This document shows, in pieces, positions 32,385 to 44,861 of a stretch of DNA of 64,000 nt. The notes below the pieces were generated by a model. The model was given only the letters and a program-made list of their open reading frames with translations, searched no databases and was not told the origin of the DNA. Every line of letters starts with the position of its first letter. Position 1 is the first letter of the stretch. Both the position numbers and the translations under genes were made by a program. The stretch is taken from assembly GCA_963576565.1 (NCBI GenBank), contig OY755038.1, forward strand, positions 180,519,452 to 180,583,451, read 5' to 3'. The stretch comes from Aspidapion aeneum (taxonomy: Eukaryota > Arthropoda > Insecta > Coleoptera > Brentidae).

Positions 32385-34294
32385 CGGGTGGGCCAAAAAA
32401 AACTGGACAATTTTTTTTCAATATAACTTTTGAACTATACAGTCGATTTTAATGAGACAAACTGCACTTGGCAGATAATTAATCAGTGTTTTGACTGAAT
32501 ATACTCTTTTGTCCGCTGTCTCAAAATCCAAGATGTCAAAAAGTAAAATATACCCTTTACAGATGCTCGTTTATTCTTTTGTTGCGAACTTGTTTTAATA
32601 ATTTTTTTAAATTAGTATAAAAGCCGCATTCTTGCCACGTTCAACAAGGTATGAGCTTGCAAAATCGGTTCAGTGGTTCTAAAAAAAATATTATTGTTTC
32701 AACCATTGTTTTGCATTTTATACGATTGCCTTGCCAGCCATGTCTTCATTTCTTTCCTTATAAATTCATTACCACTAAACCGATTTTAATGAAATAAAAA
32801 ACATCTAAATGTGAATTGATTGCTTTTTAAAGATCATGATAAAAGTTTATCGCCATCTTAAAATTTAAGATGGCGGACAGAATAATACTGGATTTTTAAA
32901 AATGGCGTGTTTTTTCTTATTTTCCGAAAATGCTTAATCATTTTTTTAAATTTGTTGAAAAGCACTACTTTTCCCCCATACAACGATGTACAAATTAGTA
33001 AAATCGATGTGGTGCTTCTCAAAAAAATATTTTTTTGTTTCAACCATTGTTTTACAGATTATACGTTTGCATTGCCAATCCTGTCTGCATTCATTTTCTT
33101 AAAAATTCGTTGTTACTAAACCGATTTTAGTGAAATAAGGTAAATCATGGTAAGAATTGACTATTCTTTGACGATAAAGTATTAAAATCGGATCAGTAAT
33201 AATAAACTTTAAAGAAATAATTGCAGACCGGATTGGCTATGCAACCGTATAATTTGTAAAACAATCGTTAAAACAAAGTTCGATTTTGTGAAAACTATTA
33301 CACCGATTTGATTAATTTCTACCTCGTTATGCGAGAAAAAAGTAGTGCTTTTCTATAAATTAAAAAAAAGCTCAAACATTTTCGGAAAATAAGAATAAAC
33401 GTGCCTCTGTAAAGGCTCAAGTTTGCTTCTGTCCGACTTCTTAACTTTGGAAGGAGGATTAGGAATGCAATCGTATAATCTGTAGAACAATGGCTAAAAC
33501 AAAAATAGATTTGAGAACCACCACACCGATTTTACTAATTTGTACCTCGTTGTACGGGGCAAAAGTAGTGCTTTTCTATAAATGAAAAAAAAACTAAAAC
33601 ATTTTCCGAAAATAAGAATAAACATGCCATTTTAAAGAATCAAGTATAATTCTATCCGCCATCATCAATTTTAATCATAGTCTTTTTAAACGAATCAATT
33701 CCCACCAGATTATTTTTTTTAATCAAAATCGGTTCAGTAGTAATGAATTTATAAGGAAATAAATGCAGACATGATTGGCAAGGTAATCGTATAATATTCA
33801 AAACAGTGGTTGAAACAAAAATATATTTTTTTAGAACCACCTCACCGATTTTGCTGATTCATACCATGTTGTGCGTGGCAAGAATGCAGCTTTTTTATTG
33901 ATCTAAAAAAATAATTAAAACATGTTCGCAACACAAAAATAAACGAGCATCTTCAAAAGGGGCCTACACACGCGAACATTTCCAGAGAATAGTACGCGCG
34001 CACAAGTTTGCGCATACTAATCTCTTCGTGTGTAGACAATATCCGCCTAAAATATCTCTCGAAGATTAGTTCGCGCGCACAATGTACGCGAGCAAATCTC
34101 TCGATGTCTAGGCAAAACGCATTGATAATATCGTGTTTATGTTTAGAACGTTTAATTTTGTCTTCGTGTGTGTAGGCAATTCCACCAAACGTACATGTAT
34201 GCAGAGATTAGTTCGCGTACTAATCTCAAGAAATGCTCGCGTGTTCTTTAGGCCCCTAAAGAGCACAATTTAATTTTGTCCGTCATCTTGGATC
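32385..34294. mobile_element. Foldback element 1
   Basis: Starts CGGGTGGGCCAAAAAA. The left arm (to about 33145) and right arm (from about 33178) are inverted copies. Each arm is itself built from two tandem ~370-bp subrepeats with shared words (ACCGATTTTA, CTTATAAATTCATTA, ATACGATTGC, AAGATGGCGGACAGAAT, TTCTTATTTTCCGAAAATG). Long inverted arms made of internal direct repeats are the hallmark of foldback (FB/Galileo-like) elements. The right arm is interrupted by a MITE at 33959-34256 and lacks its outer end. Small frames inside are not genes. Confidence 0.75.
33959..34256. mobile_element. GC-rich MITE nested in foldback 1
   Basis: Terminal inverted repeats GGGGCCTACACACGCGAACA and GCTCGCGTGTTCTTTAGGCC. 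The subterminal regions repeat CG-rich words (TTCGCGCGCACAA, GTACGCG, GATTAGTTCGCG), which stand out from the AT-rich surroundings. It splits the foldback right arm: the word GAGCATCTTCAAA lies left of it and ACAATTTAATTTTGTCCG right of it, contiguous in foldback 2 apart from a few bases. Flanking CTTCAAAAG and CTAAAGAG could be a worn 8-bp duplication. Confidence 0.7.
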
Positions 34295-34295
34295 A

Positions 34296-34560
34296 ATCAA
34301 AATTTTTATGTGATTTTCCCGAAGCCTGTGATCTTAAATTCCAATTACGATGTCCAGATAATGCGATGTGCGTAGTGTCCACAGTAATTCGATGGAATGC
34401 CTCCTTTTAAGGTAACTTCCTAGACACTATATAACCTCCAAACCTAGCTCTATAAAATACCCTTGATTTGTGTACAGAAAGACGAATCAAAGAGCGTTGA
34501 TTATTTACCTAAATAAACAAATATGTAACGTTGTCTTTAACGTAAAAATGACACGTTACA
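34296..34560 (-). mobile_element. Gypsy LTR fragment inserted into a LINE
   Basis: Aligns closely with the LTR at 44453-44822 over its inner 250 bp and ends with the same CGTTACA. On the minus strand it starts TGTAACG immediately after the LINE codons for NINKT, so the LTR end marks the insertion site in the LINE. Its other end is missing: sequence passes into the foldback arm at about 34295. It is probably a solo or truncated LTR. Confidence 0.8.
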
Positions 34561-36819
34561 TGTCTTATTGATATTAACCTCTAGTCCCCACTTATTGTAC
34601 TCTTCTATTAGTTTTCGTGTCATATATTCGAGGTCGTCATAATCCTGAGCCACCACTATCTGATCATCGGCGAAACATAAAGTATACAAGGTGGTTTCAT
34701 TCAACGGAATTCCCATGTTTTGGCATTTTCTCTTCCAGACTTTAAGGACCTGTTCCAAATATATCTTGAAGAGCGTAGGCGAGATACAGCAACCTTGTTT
34801 AAGACCTTTATTTACTTGAAAGCCTTTGGTTAGTTTTGCTTTTATTTTAACTTTTGCCTTACCACTGCGGTATAACTCTTTGATGGCCTTAATTAGTTGT
34901 ACGCTTATGTTTGTCTTTTCCAACGCTTTCCAAAGTAGATTTAGTGGTATACTATCATATGCCTTCTGCAAATCTACGTAAAGCAGATGGAGCTCTTGTC
35001 CGTATGCCATTTTCTTTTCAATAACTTGGGTTATACAAAAGAGATGATCTGAAGTCGATCTACCCGCCCTGAAACCAGCTTGTTCTTCTGCCTCCATATC
35101 TTTATATTCGCTCTCCACTTTATTTCTTATTATTTTGCCATATATTCTGCTTAGCGTACTAGTTACAGATATACCTCTATAATTGTCACATATATCTTTC
35201 CTTCCTTTTTTGTGTATTGTGGATATATATGACGTTTTCCACTCAGTTGGTACTACAGCTCCATTTAAATATCTTTGGAAAAGATTCCGTAATCTACAAA
35301 ACAATTCTTCAGTGCCATATTTAATAAGTTCAGCTGGGATATTTCCTGGTCCGGCAGATTTACCGCTTTTTAAGGTTTTGCACACGTTTTTGACCTCAGA
35401 TATTGTGAGGGGTACTGGAGATCCCATCGTTCTAATGATATTGTCTCTTTCGTCTTCCTTGAATTCTGCTCTATCTTCAGTTAAAAGTTTTTTAAAATGC
35501 TCATCCCATTCTTTGTCTGGTATTGGTGAAATAATATCTCTGCATGTTTCTTTTTTGATCGATCTTATAGTTTTCCAGCTTTCGGTACTTCTCCTACCTC
35601 CTAAGTAAGAATCTATTTTCTGGCACTTTTGCATCCATGATTGATTCTTCTTAACTCTGATCATTCTTCTCACCTTTGATTGCGCGATTTTGTATTCTTC
35701 TCTGCTTCTATCTGTCTTTTGGGATAAGTACGTGTGATATAATTTCCTTTTTTCCTCTATTTCACTTTCAATCTCAGCATCCCACCAGTATGGTTTTGTT
35801 CTTTTAGGAGTTTCTTCCACTAATCCTAGTGCTTCTTTTGCAGCTTGATGGATGCTTAATGTGATACATTCGTATTCCTCATCTGGGGTTTCACCTGAAC
35901 TTGAATTAAGTTTTTCGTTCAGTCTCTTTTTGTATAAGTTTTTTACGCTGTCATGTTCTAGGCTTAGTAGATTATATTGACAGTGATCAATTTCCTCATT
36001 CACTGTATCATCAAGATTTTGTTGATGGAGGCTTCGGCCTTGATAAGGAAAGAGAATTTTGGTCTCCAGAAAATAGTGATCACTTCCGCATGTTGATCCA
36101 CGCTTTGTTCTGAAATCTTGAATTTTTAGTTTTGTCTTTTGTTTAGTGATAAGATAATCAATGACGGATTTCAGGTTTTGTGAGGGTTTGGTCCAGGTAT
36201 ATTTGTGTATTTTCTTATGTTGGAAAAAACCGTTTTGGATTTTTAGGTCTAATTGCTCACATACTGTGATAAGCCGGTTTCCATTGTCATTAACAACATC
36301 TTCTCCATATTGGCCAACTGTCAGATCATTTACTCTGTTACCTGTTCTACTATTTAAATCTCCCAATATTACAATTTCTCTAGATGTACTTACTGCTGAT
36401 ATTTCATTGTGGATTTCTTCAAAAAAATTGTCTTTCACGGCTACATTTGCATCGTCATTATACGCATAGATTCCAAAAATCGTAAGTCTCATTCCTTTTA
36501 TTGTTATATTCATTCTTATTAGCCGTTCATTTACTGCTTCCCAGTTGGTGATATATTTTCTAAATCTTTTGTTGACCAAAATAGATACTCCTTGTTGCGC
36601 ATGTTTTTCTTTTGCCACTCCGCTATAGAAATGGTCATACTGTCCTAGGTTTTCAGATCCTTTTCCTTTCTTCTTCGTTTCTGTTAGTACAGCAAGGTCA
36701 ACCTTCATTCTGCTGCACTCATGGACTATATCATTCATTTTTCGACTCATTCCTTGTACGTTCCATGTACCAAAAATCATATTCCTGTTTCTTTGCTTGG
36801 TTCGTCTTAGGTTTTTCAT
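34537..36819 (-). pseudogene. CFDP2-type LINE endonuclease-reverse transcriptase
   Basis: A 760-codon open frame. Residues ~14-260 are an endonuclease/exonuclease/phosphatase domain: FGTWNVQGM (16-24), catalytic glutamate in LTETK (48), GDLNSRTG (153-160), VIDYLI (219-224) and GSDHYFLETK (245-254). Residues ~500-753 are a reverse transcriptase, with TIHKKGRKD, NYRGISVTS, EEQAGFRAGRSTSDH, YVDLQKAYDSI, GLKQGCCISPTLF and the catalytic FADD (716-719). The last seven residues and the stop come from the inserted LTR, so the thumb and C-terminal WxGHVxRM tail are lost. The core motifs look intact, but the truncation should prevent function. In the family, the endonuclease nicks target DNA and the RT primes there. 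Confidence 0.88.
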
Positions 36820-36935
36820 TTCTTTCCGAGGCGTTTGATTGGGTTTTTTAACAGTGTACGTTTTTTCCGGGTATCAGAGAGTTAGTCTAATGCCCCAACC
36901 CTCAACCTGGAGGACCAGGTGATTTTTGATTATCA
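36820..36935 (-). other. 5' UTR of the CFDP2-type LINE
   Basis: On the minus strand the DNA upstream of the start contains CCTGGTCCTCCAGGTTGAGG and a TTGGGGCATTAG stretch. I recognise this wording from the leader region of this LINE type. It meets the tail of the older LINE with no intervening host DNA, so the exact boundary is uncertain. Confidence 0.4.
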
Positions 36936-38965
36936 TAGATCATTGTCTTAATTTGTTGTGTGCTCCTTAATTGCTATATAAACCAATTCTGGAGGCGCAC
37001 ATTTTCTCGCAGTCCTGCCATACCCAGTTTCCTGCGATAGCTTGACCGTTCCTCTCTCAATTTTTATGTTTTTTTTTTCTGCGGTCTCTGTTCTGCATCT
37101 CTAACCACCATCGCTTCTGTTCAAATCTTTGTGATCCTTCATGGACCAAGCGGTGCAGGCAGCTCTATCATTTGCCACCGTCTCGAAGTTGTTGGCGTTT
37201 ATCTGGGATTTTGTCATTGTTTACTTAAGAACATCGTTTTATGTTGTCCTCATTGATTTCTTCGTCCCTCCATCAATTGTCCATAGAATATCTGTTTGGA
37301 AGACGTGACTCGGACATGCAAATAACGTGACCGAAGTTGATGATTGAAAATAAGGGCTTCTATACTAGGTGTTCCTGCCTCTTCCAATACGCTTATATTG
37401 GTACGGGAATCCTGCCATTTGATTCTCAATATCCTTCTTAGGCAGCGCCGGTAATATTTTTATAGGCATTTGGTGTGCCGTCGGTAGGTAGTGCATGTTT
37501 CACAGTCATACGTGACAGTCGCTATTACGACTGTATTAAAAACGAGCAGTATGGTCACAGCGTTGACGTCGTGGTTGTTGAAGACCTTCACCTGAAGTCG
37601 TCCGAATGCTGCGCTGACGTATTTCAAGCGATGCTGAATCTCGCTGTCGATCGCTGCTAAAGGCCTTTCAAGGTATGCATACCTAATGCATTCTGTAAAG
37701 GGTGATTTAATATTATATTTGAGCCTTGGGGATTCAAGTGGTTGACTTTAAGATCGATGGTTTCGTATGCTTGACTGAATGCATTGGGGGTTGCTTGTAG
37801 ATCTTCCTCTGTATGGGAAGATATGAGGTTATCATCGGCATACAGCAGATCGACGATCGTTGTTGTACGAACTTTTGTTTTAGCACGCAGTCTCTTTAGA
37901 TTAAATAAGCCTCCGTCGAATGTGTACAGGATTTCCACACCCAATCGCAAGTATTCATCGAAAAGGTGAAGCATGGCACCAACAAACCACGCAGCCCTGC
38001 TTGACACCTGTGCTTATCTGAAAAGGCTCACCTGGTCCATCGTTGCTTAAGACTTTTGTTGTTGCACTCTGGTTATTATGCAGCAGCAGAACCGAACCGA
38101 ACCGAACCCAATTTTTGCCAGTACTATTCAAAGGGCTTTTGTGTTGACTGAGTTGAATGCTTTCACTAGATCAATGAAAGCCATGTAGAGAGGGCGATTT
38201 TATTCTTTAGATTTCTCTTAAATTTGTCTTGCACTGAATATCATGTCATCTATACCTCTGTTGGGCCTAAAACCACACTGTCCTGAGGCATGTTCTGTTT
38301 GGGAACTGGCACAAGGCGATTTGAAAATATTCTAGCAAGATGAGTCTTTCCTGCATAAAAAGAGGAGATATTCCTCTGTAATTTCCACATTGTGTATTTT
38401 CTCTCTTTTTGAATATGGAAACAATTGAGGCAACTCTGAGTTCGGCAGGCATGGTCTAACAGTGCCATATTTTACTTATAAGCATGTGGATGTGGGCGTG
38501 TTTGATAAGCTTAGCTGGGATGCCGTCAGTACCCGCAGATTTGTTGTTTTTCAGTTGTGTGCCTTTTGACCTCCTCCAGTCCAGGAATATCGAATCTGTC
38601 ATTATCGATTTGAGACTCTCTGTCTAGTAGCTCCTGAGCGTATTGTTTCCAACGAGAGTTAATAGAAGATCTGCCTTTGAGTAATGTTGCACCATCTTTA
38701 GATCTTAGTGGATTTGGTCCTTGATTGGTGGGGCTATAAATCATCTTGGTAGACTGAAAATCCACTACTTGTTCTGAAATCTTCTGATTTTCCGTTAAAC
38801 TTCTGCCTTAGCTTGTTGTTATTCCTTTTTCTTGGCAGTAGAGTTGGGCTCGCATTTTCATACACTGCATGTTTTTCTTTTTCTTTCGGAGGCAGTCGTT
38901 ATTGCAGTCTTCAGTTTGGGCCAGGGTTCCTCAATGTTCTCCGGGTAATCTAACGAAAGATTTAT
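36936..38965 (-). pseudogene. Second, decayed LINE reverse transcriptase
   Basis: Minus-strand coding similarity runs through several frames. Near 38530-38765 it reads MIYSPTNQGPNPLRSKDGA and QIDNDRFDIPGLEEV. Near 38270-38460 it reads PAELRVASIVSIFKKRENT and CGNYRGIS (RT N-terminal motifs). Near 37780-38010 it reads LRAKTKVRTTTIVDLLYADD with the catalytic YADD. At 37270-37640 are connection-region words (ADVFNNHDV-like, RRCLRRILRIKWQD, FYGQLMEG). At 36950-37200 is a C-terminal region with a degraded zinc-finger-like end. Many stops and frameshifts make it far older than the neighbouring LINE. The 5' end fades near 38965; the endonuclease is absent. Confidence 0.72.
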
Positions 38966-40370
38966 ATTTATTTTTATTCTCTTTTGGCAAAAATGACGTC
39001 ATTGCAAGAACAAAACTATGTTAAGGAAATTTGCGGTCACTCGTAGAAAAAATTACTTTTTTTAAAAGCCTATCTTCAAAAAACATTTATTTTTAAGGAA
39101 TGGTAACGTTAGCGCTTTTGACACTTCTGCGTCATTAGACCTCTCTAAAATCAAATTTTTCTAGTCTTAGTTGATAAATAGATACAAAAACTATAGTCTA
39201 AATGAAACTTAAATAATAAATCTTAGTTTAACACACCCCAATTATTAATGAAGTGGTCGTTTAAAACAGTTAAAGTACAGGACAAAGGACATAATTAATA
39301 AACTGTTACATAAATATTTTTTTACTAATTTTAGTATAAAAATGACAAAAGCGAAGTAGCAATCTTAAAGGAAAGTAAATATATTTATTATTAGCGATTT
39401 GATAATAATTGAAAGAGTCAACGAACCCGAAGGGGACTGTTCAAAAACTATATGTTTATTTTCTAAATTAATGTTTTATTCTTTGTCCGTCTGTCTGTGA
39501 GTTTTTCTTGTGTAAGTGTTTTATTTATAGTAGATTTAAGGAAAAGTTGAATTGAATTTAAGGAAAAATTCAATTAAGAAATTATTGGGAGTCTTCGGTT
39601 AGTTGTATTGTGTGGTTGTTTTTTTTGGTCAATTCCTAGTATTAGTTTATGAAAAGGTATGTAATTGCGTTATAGGCTTACTTAAGTATTAAGGCAATGG
39701 TTATTAGATTTTAATTCCTTATCTATTTCTATATCCTCTCAAAAGTCAAGCCTCGTAAAGATTTTCAATGATATGTTTTTTAAGATTTTTGAATTTGTGT
39801 TCGGACTAAAATTATGTTTTGTGAATGCAATGTGGTGTTCAAACTGAGATTTATTAGGTCTTTGAATATGTTCTTTAATTCGAGTTTCGAGAATGCGATT
39901 AAGTTCTTCCAGTATATTTATTTTTAATCTTTCAATCTTTTGCAACATAAAAAATTGCAGCTACCAAAAATGTTTAAAAAAATATTTGCTATCTTACTAT
40001 CTTTCTTTTTTAGAAAATGTATCTACAATGTAAGGGACCTAAAATTGTACTCCTCAAAACAAAATGCTAGGTTTTACAGCTCAATGAATCTGGTTAATTT
40101 TGGTTATTTTTCACCCGCTTTCGACATAAAAACGAATTAGTCTTTGTGTGTAGAAGGTACAACACACACAACAATGTATAAATAATTACATTTCTCATTC
40201 CTTGAAGTATAGAAAAAAGGTTTTTAAAAAACATAAGATGAAATTGGGGTAATGTTGAGCATCTGGGTAATGCCCACCTTCAGATAGGTTAAGGGTCCAG
40301 ATACAAAGTATATAGCCTATTCCAGATTCTCTTTTGTCGCTCGTGCGTTATGACGTATTTATTTATATTA
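38966..40370. other. Unrecognised AT-rich DNA
   Basis: No gene, terminal repeats or clear tandem repeats were seen. Short frames on both strands have no recognised motifs. Confidence 0.4.
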
Positions 40371-41577
40371 CCGGGCGGGCCAAAAAATTTTTTTTCCTTA
40401 TAACTTTTGAACTATACCATCGATTTTAATGGGACAAACTGCATTTGACAGTGATTTAATCAGAGATTTGACTAAATATATTTTTTGTCCGCTATCTGAA
40501 AATCCAAGATGGCGGACGAAATTAAATTGTACCCTTCAAATATGCTCGTTTATTCTTGTGTTGCGAACATGTTTTAATAATTTATTTAAATCAGTAAAAA
40601 TTCTTGCCACTCACAACAAGGTACGAATTAGCAAAATCGGTTTGTTGTTAAAAAAAAAAAATATATTTTTGTTTTAACCATTGTTTTGAACATTACACGA
40701 TTGCCTTGTCAATCATGTCTGCACTTATTTCCTTATAAATTCATTATTACGACTGAACCGATATTGATGAAAAAAAAAACATCCATCCATCCATTAATTA
40801 CTTTTTAAAGATCATGATCAAAACCTATCATAAAATTTAGAATGGCGGACAGAATCATACTTCATTCTTCAAAATGGCGTGTTTATTCTTATTTTCTGAA
40901 AATGTATTAGTTTTTTTTAATTTACAGAAAAGCACTTCTTTTCGGTTAAAGTGGTTTACACAAAATCTGATTTTGTTTTAACCATTGTATAAATTATACG
41001 ATTGCATTGCCAATCCTGTCTGCAATCAGATCTTTATAAATTAATTATCACTGAACCGATTTTCGCTAAATAAAAAACATCATGACGCAAACTGATTGGT
41101 CTTTTAAGTTTGCACCATGATGTTTTTTATTTTACTCAAATCGGTTCAGTAATCATGATTTTACAAAGAAATGAATGCAGACAGGATTAGCAATGCAATC
41201 GTATAATATGTAAAACAATGGTTAAAACCAAATCCGATTTTGTGAGAACCACTACACCGATTTTATTAATTTGTACGTTCTTATGCGGAAAAAAGCAGTG
41301 TTTCTATAAATAACTAAAACATTTTCGCAAAATAAGAATAAACACCCCATTTTGAAGTATGATTCTGTCCGACATCTTAAATTCCAAGATAGCGGAAAAT
41401 TTCGAAAACGATCTTTAAAAAGCAATCAATTCTCATCACGATTTTTTTTATTTTACTAAAATCGGTTTGGTAATAACGAATTTATAAGGAAATTAATGCA
41501 GACCGGATTGGCAATGCAATCGTAGAATCTGTAAAACAATGGTTGAAACAAAAATAGATTTTTTGAGAACCACCATG
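40371..41577. mobile_element. Foldback element 2
   Basis: Starts CCGGGCGGGCCAAAAAA, like foldback 1. The arms meet around 41085-41117, where AAAAAACATCATG faces CATGATGTTTTTTA. Each arm again holds tandem subrepeats with the words ATACGATTGCATTGCC, AACCGATTTT, CTTATAAATTCATTA and AAAATGGCGTGTTTATTC. The right arm stops at AGAACCACCA and lacks the outer ~270 bp present in the left arm. Not coding. Confidence 0.75.
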
Positions 41578-44452
41578 TGGCCAATTAAAATGCGTTGGGT
41601 GACATTTGTGGCATACTAAAAGACGTTGCCGCCATTTTGTGACACTGTAAATAGAACAATAACGCTGTGCCAATTTGTGAGACTAAAATCAAATTACTGA
41701 GTAATTAAACAAATATCTGGAAGCAGAACTCTATTTTCCAGCTAGGTAAAACATTGATATGCCCGGTAACTTTTATATAGTGGAGAAGGGGGGGTTCAGA
41801 AATAAGAAAATTTTAAGCGCCACAGTGTTTTAATATCAATGTTTTACAAAGAAGATCTTAATTAAAATACAGTTCAACCCAAACGTTGTAGCCAAACAAT
41901 CAAACTCTACTTACTTCCGAGGCTTCCAGAGTATTTGTGTAATTAAGAATAACCAAAAAAATTGACTAATAATCAAAATAAAATTCTAAAAGATTCCTAA
42001 ATGAATCAAAATGACACAAATAGAAAGTTCCTTATAGGTAGATGCACATTTCCAACAGGTCACAGTGTACCTACATTTGAGTCAGTAGTGTAAGACTCAA
42101 TTATATGAATGATTGTTAAAAAAAAATATATCTATACTTCCAAAATCATTCCATCATAGGGGAGATCTGGACCAGATATCCGCTGTCATCATTCTACGTT
42201 GGGTAGAATGAGACAGACAGCAACCCAGTCCGAGATCTACCCCATGAGGTAAAACAATGTAAGGAGACCGCAAAAAAAAATATGAACTCATCTCTTTTGT
42301 CTCTGCAAAGTTGGTCATTGGGTTGTACAAATAATACGAAAATTTAGTTCATCTTGTTTATTCTATATGTGAAAACTAGGGGTAAAAATGGCAAATTATT
42401 ATGAAAAAAAATAAAGGTAAAACCAAGTTGAAACAACCTCTTTCAGAGGTACAGTACAATTTAAATGGAAGTTATGCCGCAAAATTTTGGTCATGACGTC
42501 ATACCTTATCTTGCGTTTACAAGAATGCAAAAGTTGTACTTAATGAAAAAATTATATGGAAAGTTATATGTAAAGTTTGCTCCTACCTTGGTCCTGGATT
42601 ATTGTATGATAAATAAGAGGGTGTTTTGTTTTGTGAACCTGGAGTTGTTCCCAGACATTCCCCTACTACTTCGGGTCTCGTTCTGCCCGCGCCTCCCCTA
42701 GTGCTCGCTTAGCACATCATGCTGGGCAACACAGGGTCTTGCCCGAGCATAAAAACCCTGTGGAAAATGAAATGTTTCAGTTTCCTGGAATTCGTCGGTT
42801 TTGCACGAAGTTCCCCTACACCGAGTAACTTAAATCAAGAACCCCATGTCGACTCAATAAAATAAAGTAGATTTAAAGAGATGAACTAACGTACCCTTTC
42901 CAGGGTTACAATGCTACACCCGGCTTCACACCAGCGTCCAGCACAACTGTCCCAGTGATGGATTGGACAGGGCTGTAGACAAAGGAGAAAAACAATATAT
43001 AGTTTTTATCCAAAACGTGGTTTTAAAAAAATATAAAAAAACTCCAAAAAACTCTTTTGTCGAAAAAAGTACATTTCACACGAAAAATAATTACAATTTG
43101 GGAGGCAAATATTATCTTGAGAGTCCTCAAATAATAAAAAAAATAAAAAAAAATAAAATCGCACTTACCACTGCTCTTTCCGTAGAAACGGCGTAGGCCG
43201 CCTTAAAGATTCGCCTAAACACGACGGCTCACAGTTATACCGTCTTTGGTATAATTTGCAACTACTGCAGTGCCATTAAGTGCCACTAACCACAAAAACA
43301 ATGGCGACACCAATAGACGGCCACCAGCCCAGCCAAAATTCTTTAGGAAAGAGACAAGACACTTTGTCGAGAATACAAAAAAAATGAGGTTGCCGGAAAT
43401 CGCTTCTAGATTTGGTGGGGACAGTACACAGTACCAACCAAATTTTCCCGGTTAAATTCAAATAAGAATGCAAACGCATTTATAAAAAAACGCTCTCGCC
43501 GAAAAATCCCTTACTCCGGTTTAGGAGCCTGGAGAAAAAACCCGCGGTTTTCAAACTAACCAATGATGAAATACACTAATACTTCCGTACCCTGCGCATG
43601 AGGTGTTGTCGGATCTATTTCCACGGTTGAAATTTTTATAACAAGGACATCGAGACACCCTCCATACATAGACCGAATATTTGCCTACCGGACCCCCGCC
43701 AACATAGCAAGTAGGAAGAAAATAACCAGCAGGACTATAAGAAGCTCAGCATTGAAACCATCAACTGTAAAATCAATTACTGGAGATCAGAGCATGCATC
43801 AAACCCAGGAATATTCGAACACTCAACCAATTCCCATATGAGTAAAGCTATACTGAGTGTAGAATTTAGTTGTATATTAGATACAGTTTTAGTCAAAAGT
43901 TTCCTTTGCTCTTTATATATGTTTTCTCTAAGATTCATATAGTTTGACGCCACCTTTGTAAAACATTTTTACATTAATAAAGTTGTTTCTGAACTTGAAC
44001 CTAAAAATACACATTGAACTACTGCTTAAACTCGGCACAAGAGTGTTCAGATGTTAAGTTTGCTCCCCACTAGCTAGCCCTACACAACCCTTCAATCCGA
44101 CTAACTGAGCTAGATATTAACTTAATTCAACAATGATTATATATTAATTTACATAATATAAAAATACGATTTCGTTTATTCTTTTAGTCTTGGTTTTTAT
44201 CCCTCGTTTATCTCCCATTTACAAAAGTGCCTAACTCGTATTTATTTTATCTTCTCCTTATCAAATTAATAAAGATATCAAAGTGGGCGGAGCCTCGGTT
44301 GTTCCTGGTCAAACCGTGGACCTAACTATATTTTCGTGCTATCAAAACTAGCTAATCCGTGAAGGATATGAGGTTCGGAAGAGAAATGATTGTCCCAATA
44401 TCCTCGAAAATAAACATAAGCGAATGAAATGTTCACCTAAATGTTTTCTTCC
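41578..44452. other. Unrecognised DNA with a small hairpin
   Basis: No gene supported. At 42153-42247 an imperfect inverted repeat (CATAGGGGAGATCTGGAC / GTCCGAGATCTACCCCATG) could form a hairpin. Two slightly GC-richer stretches (42640-42760 and 43560-43720) are unassigned. Confidence 0.4.
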
Positions 44453-44822
44453 TGTTACTAAAACCATTTGTGATGCGGCAGCGCCGCCATGCCCCAGCAG
44501 AACAGCTGTTTATCTTCGTGAACGTCAAAGAAAATTACGAAATTTTACAGATAAACAAAACAATCGAAAGTTTTTATGTGATTTTTCCCGAAACCTGTGA
44601 TCTTAAATTCCAATTACGATGCCCAGATAATACGATGTCCACAGTAATTCGATGGAATGTCTCCTTTATAAGGTAACTTTTTGGACACTATATAACCTCC
44701 AAACCTAGCTCTATAAAATACCCTTAATTTGTGTACAGAAAGACGAGTCGAAGAGCCTTGATTATTTACCTAAATAAACAAATATGTAACGTTTGCCTTA
44801 AACGTAAAAATGACACGTTACA
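44453..44822 (-). repeat. 3' LTR of the gypsy element
   Basis: On the minus strand it starts TGTAACG directly after the polypurine tract and is placed to end at GTAACA (TGTTAC at 44453 on the plus strand), giving TG...CA termini and about 370 bp. The inner 250 bp match the LTR fragment at 34296-34560. The far edge is inferred from the TG/CA rule only. TATA-like words (TATAAAATACC and TTATAAAGG) lie inside. Confidence 0.7.
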
Positions 44823-44845
44823 TAATCCCCCCCCACCTTCAAGAC
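44823..44845 (-). promoter_or_regulatory. Polypurine tract of the gypsy element
   Basis: On the minus strand AAGGTGGGGGGGGATTA immediately precedes the LTR start. A purine run at this place primes plus-strand DNA synthesis in LTR retrotransposons and fixes the orientation of the LTR. Confidence 0.8.
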
Positions 44846-44861
44846 GATTAACCTAAAAAGG

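Noticed and set aside
35183..36851. Plus-strand frames of 79-141 codons
   Set aside because: They are antisense shadows of the LINE endonuclease-RT frame.
42153..42247. Hairpin as an RNA gene or terminator
   Set aside because: The stem is imperfect and nothing nearby suggests a transcript; recorded only as a possible hairpin.
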